DNA from: VRUB01 sp046758085
GTDB taxonomy: Bacteria > Pseudomonadota > Gammaproteobacteria > Acidiferrobacterales > SPGG2
DNA length: 10,691 bases
NCBI GenBank assembly: GCA_046758085.1
Contig: JBHHZP010000126.1
Coordinates: forward strand, 1-10,691
Direction of reading: 5' to 3'
Below are positions 5,702 to 10,691 of this stretch, one piece after another. The first letter of the stretch is position 1, and each line of letters starts with the position of its first letter. The notes under the pieces were generated by a model. That model searched no databases and was not told where the DNA came from. It saw nothing but the letters and a program-made list of their open reading frames with translations. Position numbers and translations under genes: made by a program.

Positions 5702-7000
5702 TCAAACGCCCATCCGATCCAGCAGCTGATAGTACCTGAGCAACGGCGGCAAAAACCATGGATTGCCGTAGTACAGCGGCCGGGTTGAAAACTCCTGATC
5801 CTCGAAGGCCGTCGGCGCCGCGTCGTGTCCGAGCACGCGTAATGCAATCTTATGGCCCAGGTAGGGCGCGAACGGTACGCCGCTGCCGCAGAAACCGAGG
5901 ACATAGTGGATACCCTGGTAAGTCCCGAGATGCGGCAGCTGATCGAACGTGTACCCGGTCAGGCCCGACCAGGCGTGCGTAATGCGTACGCCGCTTAGCT
6001 CGGGAAAAATCCGCGTCATGCTGCGGTACAGATGCACGCCGCTGCGCCTCGGGTCGGTCTCATGCGCGCCGGCGCGTCCCCCGAACAACAGACGTGACCC
6101 GTCGGGGGACGGTCGGTAGTAATGATGCAAGCGCGACGTATCGACCACCATGCGTCGATGGGGAATCAGCCAATCGATGGTGCCGCGCGAAAGGGGCTCG
6201 GTCGCAATGATCTGGCTGCGTATCGGAATGATGCGCCGTCTTAGTGTTGGCGTTACCGCCCCCGTGTGTCCATTCGTCGCCACAATCACATCACGCGCCC
6301 GCACAGTGCTGTGGTTGGTTCTGACCACAAAACCGCCTGTCTCGGATCGAATCCCGGTCACAGGCGTATGCTCCGCTACGAGCACGCCAGCACGCAACAC
6401 AGTATCCAGCAGTCCACGGTGAAACAGCGCCGGCTGCAAGCCCGCCACTTCATGCCGTATCAATCCGCCATGATAGAAATCGGTGCCGATGTGGCGGTGT
6501 TGCTCCGCTCGCGGCACGGGCTCAGACTCGATGCCGAGATGCTCGTGCATTAGATCGGCCTCCCTTATCAGGGCGGCGTAATCTCGTCTGCTTCGGGCGG
6601 CGATGAAGCGTCCGACGCGAGCAAACTGGCAATTGATTTGCTCCGCGTCAATAATCTCAGCGACGTGGTTGAGCGCCATCCGGCCTTCGATATAGATTGT
6701 TACTGCCTGGGCAAGCCCTACCCTGCGGATCAGCTCGCTAAACGGTACCTTGACCTGACCGCCAACATGCCCTCCGTTACGCGTACTGGCTCCTGCGAAA
6801 ACATCCCCGGCCTCCAGCACCACGACGCTGCGCCCGGCGCGGGCCAGTGTGAGCGCCGCGCGCAAACCAGCATAGCCCGCGCCGACAATAGCGGCATCGG
6901 CGTGCCGCGGTAACGCCACCTTGGGCAGTGCTTGCCGCGGAATCGCCTCCCACCAATACGGTTCGAGTTTGGCGTCTTCCGTATAAAACGCTTGGCTCAT
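5702..7000 (-). CDS. FAD-dependent amine oxidoreductase (DAO family, OrdL/PuuB-like)
   Basis: A 432-residue stand-alone flavoenzyme of the D-amino-acid oxidase superfamily. It should oxidise a C-N bond of an amine, giving an imine that hydrolyses to an aldehyde. The dinucleotide loop is GAGYAG (40-45), the ribose-binding acid is E63 in VVLEAG, and the FAD-binding GASTRNGGHVG is at 70-80, typical of gamma-glutamylputrescine oxidase relatives. The C-terminal part has WSGLTGYTFDQLPHLG and GFCGSGVPFAPYLG, the usual FAD-closing segments. Known FAD enzymes of this broad type (PbfC/PbfD) oxidise N-methyl-AEP, and some AEP itself, to phosphonoacetaldehyde. Its place beside pbfA and the AEP permease makes that its best guess, but specificity is inferred from context only. 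Start is ATG 7000; a GTG at 7003 would add one residue, and neither has a clear Shine-Dalgarno. It follows the dehydrogenase at 7110-9557 by 109 bp on the same strand. Confidence 0.85.
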   Translation of the reverse strand: MSQAFYTEDAKLEPYWWEAIPRQALPKVALPRHADAAIVGAGYAGLRAALTLARAGRSVVVLEAGDVFAGASTRNGGHVGGQVKVPFSELIRRVGLAQAVTIYIEGRMALNHVAEIIDAEQINCQFARVGRFIAARSRRDYAALIREADLMHEHLGIESEPVPRAEQHRHIGTDFYHGGLIRHEVAGLQPALFHRGLLDTVLRAGVLVAEHTPVTGIRSETGGFVVRTNHSTVRARDVIVATNGHTGAVTPTLRRRIIPIRSQIIATEPLSRGTIDWLIPHRRMVVDTSRLHHYYRPSPDGSRLLFGGRAGAHETDPRRSGVHLYRSMTRIFPELSGVRITHAWSGLTGYTFDQLPHLGTYQGIHYVLGFCGSGVPFAPYLGHKIALRVLGHDAAPTAFEDQEFSTRPLYYGNPWFLPPLLRYYQLLDRMGV

Positions 7001-7109
7001 CACGCAGTGTTTGAACTATTGCGTGCCCTGCGCATTAATCCGTTGACCTGCTTACGTTTCGGGTACCAGATGCGCGGTCTGTTTGCGAGTAAAGGCTTAT
7101 CAATTCGAT

Positions 7110-9557
7110 TTACGCCAAGATTTTCTTGCGCTTTGGATCATAGGCCGGCCCTTCGATTTTCGTTGCCGCGAAGCGCTCGCAGAAGGCCTCGATCTCGAAT
7201 CCGTCCCTGGATTCGGCATCCGGCGTGTCCAGATAACCAAGGACGATGTGCTTATCTACGCAGTAACCGAAGTTACCGCTGGTAGTCACACCAACCACTT
7301 CGCCATTGCGCAAGATTGCCTCGCCCCCATAGACAGCGGTATCTCCTTCAAAGGTGAAACAGCAGAGCCTGCGTTTCACACCTTCGGCCTTCTGTTTAGC
7401 CAGGACGTCACGACCAAGGAACCCCCCTTTCTGGATAGAGACGCAGAATCCGAGGCCCGCTTCATAGGGGGTGTAATCGGGCGAGATGTCCGCGCCCCAG
7501 TAGAGATAGCGCTTTTCAAGACGCAGGCTGTCGATGGCCCGGTAGCCAGCGTTACATATTCCAAATTCCGCCCCTGCTTCCTGCAGAAGCTCGTAAACAT
7601 GGACCGCATATTCCACCGGCATGTGCAGCTCCCAACCCAGTTCACCGACATAGGTCAGGCGCGCCGCCAGCACCGGCGCAAGACCAATGCGCAGCTCCCG
7701 CACCTGCATGAAAGGGAAGCCCTTATGACTGACATCCTCATCGGTGACTTTCCCCAACACTCTGCGGGAAAGCGGACCGCACAGATTGATCACCGCCTTT
7801 GAAGAGGTAATGTCAATGAGACAGACCGAACCGTTCATTGGCATGTGGGACTTGATCCAGTGAAAATCCCGCACCCCAAAGCCACTGCCGGTCACTACAT
7901 AGAAGCGATCTTCCTCCAGACGCATAACGGTCAAGTCTGCCTCTATACCGCCGCGCTCGTTACAGAGCTGAGTGTAGGTGATTGAGGCAGGTGGCTTGTC
8001 CAGGTCGGCTACCGCCAGCCACTGCAGGAGATCAAAAGCGCCTGGGCCTGAAACTTCGATCTTGGAAAAGGAGCTTTGATCGATGAGGGCCACGCGTTCG
8101 CGCACGGCCTTGTGCTCCTCACCAACGGTTTTCACCCAGCCCTCGCGAGTAAAGGATGGCACATCATCCGGTGCACCCGATGCCTTGAAATAATTCGGCC
8201 GCTCCCAGCCGAACTTGGAGCCATACACTGCGCCCTGCGCTTTCATAATATGATGAAGCGGACTGCGACGGCCACCGCGAGCGGATTTCAGGTCTTCATC
8301 AGGCCAATGAATCTTGTAGTAGTGGGCATAGCTTTCCACGCTGCGCTCACGCAGGTAGCGGCTCCCTAGATGGTGATGACCGAAGCGGCGGATATCCAAC
8401 GCCCAGAGATCAAGCGCGGGCTCCCCCTCCAGGATCCATTCAGCCATAGCTCGGCCAGCGCCGCCGGAGGCGGCAATACCGGATGTGAAACCACAAGCGA
8501 CATAGTAATTATCCAGCTCCGGCGCCGGCCCCATGATCGGCTCGCCATCCGGTGAAATGGGGATAGGCCCGTTGACCATGTCGCGAATGCCCAACTCGTT
8601 CAGGATGGGTAGCCGCCTAGCGGCGGCAACGCTGATCTGCTGAAAGCGGTCAAAATCAGCCTCAAACAGCTCCCGATCAAATTCAAACGGCATGAAGCCG
8701 TTCTTGCCGCAGACCTTGGTACCCTCTTCCCAACCACCGAGCACAAAGGCGCCAGGTTCCGGCTTGTAGTAGAAGCGGTTATCCGGGTCGCGGAAGGTCG
8801 GCAGGCCTTCGGGAATGCGGCCGGTCTTTTCGGTCACCAGGTACTGGTGCTCGACCACGCCGGCAGGGACGCCAACACCGGCCATATCCCCGATCTGGCG
8901 GGCCCATAGGCCGGCTGCGTTGACAACGATTTCACAGTTGATGGTGCCGTGTGTTGTCAGCACTTGGCTCGCTCGACTGTTTTTGACTGCAATGTCCTCA
9001 ACCAATATGCCTTCGTAGAACCTGGCGCCGCGTTTCTTGGCCCCTTTGGCATAGGCGTGGGTAAGGCTGTACGGGTCTACATATCCATCTCCCGGAATGA
9101 ACGCCGCCCCAACCACACCTTCAACGCTCATGAGGGGGAATCGCTTTTGCGCCGCTTTGGGAGAGATCAGATGCATCTCGAGTCCGCAGCTCTTGGCAAG
9201 AGAGGCAGTGCGTTTGATCTCCTGCCAGCGGGTCTCACTCGACGCAACCCTGAGGCTACCAACCTGTTGGAAGCCTGTGGCCTGTCCAGTATCGGTTTCG
9301 ATGCTCTGACAGAGCTCGACGCTATACTGCATCATCTTGGTCAGGTTGCGTTTGCTCCTGAGTTGACCCACCAGCCCCGCGGCGTGCCACGTGCAGCCGT
9401 GGGTAAGGCTGCTTTTTTCCAACAGCACGACATCGTGCTCGCCGGCTTTCGTCAGGTGGTACGCAATGCTGCACCCGATTGCGCCACCACCAATGATAAC
9501 GATCCTTGCGCTGTCTGGAGCCGACTCTTCTTTCACCATATCGCTGCCCGGAACCAC
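7110..9557 (-). CDS. Dimethylglycine/sarcosine dehydrogenase-like FAD protein fused to a GCV_T folate domain
   Basis: An 815-residue two-part enzyme. The N-terminal DAO-type FAD domain spans about residues 17-370: IIGGGAIG at 21-28 with GxGxxG, ribose acid E47, and TWHAAGL at 56-62, whose His58 matches the residue that binds FAD covalently in dimethylglycine dehydrogenase. An FAO_M-type linker (about 375-430, LDIRRFGHHHLGSRYLRERS) leads to a glycine-cleavage T-protein domain (about 435-705, with CNERGGIEADLTVMRLEEDR and GELGWELHMP) and its C-terminal barrel (about 715-810, FLGRDVLAKQK, GYLD). Family members demethylate N-methyl amines such as dimethylglycine or sarcosine and pass the formaldehyde to tetrahydrofolate. 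In this phosphonate context an N-methylated AEP is a possible substrate (inference). The start is uncertain: GTG 9557 with GAAGG just upstream, or ATG 9539 (six residues shorter, poor ribosome site). Length is full for the family. Confidence 0.88.
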   Translation of the reverse strand: MVPGSDMVKEESAPDSARIVIIGGGAIGCSIAYHLTKAGEHDVVLLEKSSLTHGCTWHAAGLVGQLRSKRNLTKMMQYSVELCQSIETDTGQATGFQQVGSLRVASSETRWQEIKRTASLAKSCGLEMHLISPKAAQKRFPLMSVEGVVGAAFIPGDGYVDPYSLTHAYAKGAKKRGARFYEGILVEDIAVKNSRASQVLTTHGTINCEIVVNAAGLWARQIGDMAGVGVPAGVVEHQYLVTEKTGRIPEGLPTFRDPDNRFYYKPEPGAFVLGGWEEGTKVCGKNGFMPFEFDRELFEADFDRFQQISVAAARRLPILNELGIRDMVNGPIPISPDGEPIMGPAPELDNYYVACGFTSGIAASGGAGRAMAEWILEGEPALDLWALDIRRFGHHHLGSRYLRERSVESYAHYYKIHWPDEDLKSARGGRRSPLHHIMKAQGAVYGSKFGWERPNYFKASGAPDDVPSFTREGWVKTVGEEHKAVRERVALIDQSSFSKIEVSGPGAFDLLQWLAVADLDKPPASITYTQLCNERGGIEADLTVMRLEEDRFYVVTGSGFGVRDFHWIKSHMPMNGSVCLIDITSSKAVINLCGPLSRRVLGKVTDEDVSHKGFPFMQVRELRIGLAPVLAARLTYVGELGWELHMPVEYAVHVYELLQEAGAEFGICNAGYRAIDSLRLEKRYLYWGADISPDYTPYEAGLGFCVSIQKGGFLGRDVLAKQKAEGVKRRLCCFTFEGDTAVYGGEAILRNGEVVGVTTSGNFGYCVDKHIVLGYLDTPDAESRDGFEIEAFCERFAATKIEGPAYDPKRKKILA

Positions 9558-9810
9558 CCGGCCTTCGCGTTACAAGGGGTTGGCCCACGAGCCGCGGCCG
9601 CACGATGGCTGCCGGCCGGCCACAAAATCCGAGACACGGTGTCAGTCGTTCGACGAGATTTATCCAAACCGATATTTTCTATGCCAGGGCTATTAGACTC
9701 GGCGAACGATCTGGAGAGTGCACGTCTTTGCAACGATCCGTCCGTGTCTGCATTGCCAAAACGCTCCGCCGGGCAGCGGCACACACCTAACCCGGATTCT
9801 TCGCCGCTGC

Positions 9811-9837
9811 GCACGCAAAGGACGCAGAGAAAGGAAG
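9811..9837 (-). repeat. Degenerate CGCAGAG-type repeat, copy 1 (inverted)
   Basis: GCACGCAAAGGACGCAGAGA (9811-9830) followed by AAGGAAG is the reverse-complement relative of the two copies at 9927-9958 and 9995-10024: the complement reads TCTCTGCGTCCTTTGCGTGC. Divergence is high, but the CTCTGCG-TCTTTG-G core is shared. Confidence 0.5.
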
Positions 9838-9926
9838 GTCAAGCGCTTTTGGCCTGATCTCAATGGGGCTGCGGGGTCACAGTTTGCACCAAGGGCCGGT
9901 TGCCACGGGCAGTGTTTAACGATTTG

Positions 9927-9958
9927 TTCCCTCTGCGATCTTTGTGCTCTCTGGTGTG
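9927..9958 (+). repeat. Degenerate CGCAGAG-type repeat, copy 2
   Basis: TTCCCTCTGCGATCTTTGTG (9927-9946) followed by CTCTCTGGTGTG. It aligns with copy 3 with a 2-base gap and three substitutions. Similar short sequences, often next to each other and in both orientations, are familiar from proteobacterial intergenic DNA (recall, not checked). Confidence 0.65.
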
Positions 9959-9994
9959 GATCGGTGGAGGTTTTATAACTGATTGATAATAGAA

Positions 9995-10024
9995 TTCCCT
10001 GCGGTCTCTGCGCTCTCTGGTGTG
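9995..10024 (+). repeat. Degenerate CGCAGAG-type repeat, copy 3
   Basis: TTCCCTGCGGTCTCTGCGCT (9995-10014) followed by CTCTGGTGTG. It is a direct repeat of copy 2, offset by 68 bp and ending 30 bp before the permease stop codon on that side. The shared 3' block GCTCTCTGGTGTG is identical in both. Confidence 0.65.
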
Positions 10025-10054
10025 AGTTCACGTAGTATTAGCGCTAACGGCTGA

Positions 10055-10691
10055 TCACGTGATGGCGGGCTGGCCGACGGTCTCGGCGATCGCCTCGCGC
10101 CGGCGCCAGGCCTGCGTGCGGCGTTGCAGCCCGCGTGTCAACAGGACATAAAGGATACGCACCGTGGCCGATGTATAGACGATCATCATCGCCATTGCCG
10201 CCGCCGGCGCGATGTCGCCCTGGTCGTCCATATTGAGCACCGCGACCGAGGCGAGCTTCGTGCTCGGCCCCCACAGGAACACGACCGCGGAGACGGTCGT
10301 CATCGCGTTGATGAAGAGATAAATGCCGATATCGAAGATCGCCGGCAGACACACGGGGAAGGTGACCCGCGAGAATGTCTTGTAGAACGGCACCTTGAGC
10401 GAGGCTGAGACGTCTTCGAACTCTGCATCGAGCTGCTTCAACGCCGTGAGCGCTGTCAAGTGTGGCACCGTGTAGTAGTGCGCGATGGTGCAGACCACCA
10501 AAATCGCCATGGTCTGATAGATGAAGTTGAGCGGATTTGCCGGGTTGTTAAAGAAAAAGATGTAAGCGAGCCCCAACACCATGCCCGGCACGGCCAGCGG
10601 CAGAATTGCGAGGAATTGCAGTGTGCCGCGGTATTGCCCGTAGTGCCGCGACTTCTCCACCAGGTACGCGCCCCCGAAGATGATCAAGCTT
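10055..10691 (-). CDS. phnU: 2-aminoethylphosphonate ABC transporter permease, C-terminal part (runs off the right edge)
   Basis: The frame is open to the window edge, so the first visible ATG (10687) is internal and the real start lies outside. About 212 C-terminal residues are seen. They match the permease of the putative AEP ABC importer (PhnU2-type, usually a fused protein of about 560 residues with two FbpB-like halves). Characteristic stretches are PLAVPGMVLGLAYIFFF, HYYTVPHLTALTALKQLDAE, ASLKVPFYKTFSRVTFPVCL with the following PAI (the EAA loop that docks the ATPase), NAMTTVSAVVFLWGPSTKLA, and VAVLNMDDQGDIAPAAAMAM. About five hydrophobic membrane spans are visible. It acts in the inner membrane with a periplasmic binding protein and an ATPase that must lie beyond the window. 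It is the strongest contextual evidence that the neighbouring PLP and flavin enzymes act on phosphonates. The symbol follows family usage and is less certain than the function. Confidence 0.88.
   Translation of the reverse strand, partial: SLIIFGGAYLVEKSRHYGQYRGTLQFLAILPLAVPGMVLGLAYIFFFNNPANPLNFIYQTMAILVVCTIAHYYTVPHLTALTALKQLDAEFEDVSASLKVPFYKTFSRVTFPVCLPAIFDIGIYLFINAMTTVSAVVFLWGPSTKLASVAVLNMDDQGDIAPAAAMAMMIVYTSATVRILYVLLTRGLQRRTQAWRRREAIAETVGQPAIT

Larger units (their letters stand above)
9558..10054. other. 497-bp intergenic region with repeats; no convincing gene
   Basis: This gap separates the permease stop from the start of the dehydrogenase, both on the minus strand, so it should hold the dehydrogenase promoter. 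I see no clear -35/-10 pair. Close to the start are small dyads: GACAC-G-GTGTC (9633-9643) and GTCG-TT-CGAC (9645-9654). The permease-proximal half carries three degenerate 27-32-bp repeat copies listed separately. Open frames here on both strands give arginine-rich, repeat-derived translations (HQRAQRPQG, HQRAQRSQR) and are not credible genes. Confidence 0.65.

Noticed and set aside
7083..7802. 239-codon plus-strand ORF opposite the GCV_T domain
   Set aside because: Antisense shadow of the conserved C-terminal folate domain; no motifs of its own.
8949..9857. 302-codon plus-strand ORF opposite the dehydrogenase N-terminus and gap
   Set aside because: Most of it is antisense to the FAD domain; its tail is made of the CGCAGAG-type repeats. 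No family is recognisable.
9693..10031. 112-codon minus-strand ORF in the permease/dehydrogenase gap
   Set aside because: The translation is low-complexity Arg/Gln-rich and directly reflects the repeat copies; no credible start context.
10054..10063. ATCACGTGAT perfect 10-bp palindrome at the permease 3' end
   Set aside because: It overlaps the last codons and stop of the permease gene and is short enough to arise by chance.
10686..10691. Window ends exactly in AAGCTT, a HindIII site
   Set aside because: It may mean the sequence is the end of a HindIII clone insert, but a six-base site can also occur at an arbitrary cut; the left end shows no such site. Not biological.
1..10691. CRISPR arrays, tRNA or rRNA genes, complete insertion sequences
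   Set aside because: No regularly spaced direct repeats, cloverleaf-like or rRNA-like stretches, or transposase motifs were found on either strand.

Overview
The window looks like chromosomal DNA of a GC-rich proteobacterium, most likely a gammaproteobacterium. The grounds are strong Shine-Dalgarno sites, GC-rich third codon positions, the protein families present, and an intergenic palindromic repeat of a style I associate with gammaproteobacterial genomes. The lineage is inference from gene style; there is no rRNA or other marker here.

Left part (1-2430): an incomplete small membrane protein gene and a zinc-free NAD(P)H:quinone reductase-like gene lie on the minus strand. A LysR-type regulator diverges from the reductase, with a small dyad in the shared 135-bp gap. 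Region 2430-2828 is non-coding and full of structure: a 14-bp palindrome, an 84-bp palindromic repeat element, an intrinsic terminator, and a hairpin built across the stop codon of the next gene.

Right part (2829-10691): this is a phosphonate (2-aminoethylphosphonate, AEP) utilisation island. A class-III PLP enzyme (2829-4220, minus) strongly resembles PbfA, the (R)-1-hydroxy-2-aminoethylphosphonate ammonia-lyase. It diverges from a low-specificity threonine aldolase (4410-5504, plus). On the minus strand follow an 815-residue dimethylglycine/sarcosine dehydrogenase-like flavoprotein fused to a GCV_T folate domain (7110-9557), a stand-alone DAO-type FAD oxidoreductase (5702-7000), and the broken start of a HisN/inositol-monophosphatase-like gene (5457-5666). 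At the right edge is the C-terminal part of the permease of an AEP ABC transporter (10055-10691). The 500-bp gap before it carries three degenerate copies of a 27-32-bp repeat.

Proposed logic (inference): the transporter imports AEP or its N-methyl derivatives. The flavoenzymes would strip N-methyl or amine groups oxidatively, with the GCV_T domain capturing the one-carbon unit on tetrahydrofolate. PbfA would turn the hydroxylated compound into phosphonoacetaldehyde and ammonia. Neither the transaminase PhnW nor a C-P hydrolase (PhnX or PhnA) is inside the window, so the downstream steps are unseen. The combination of PbfA with two different amine-oxidising flavoproteins and a threonine aldolase is the most interesting feature here.
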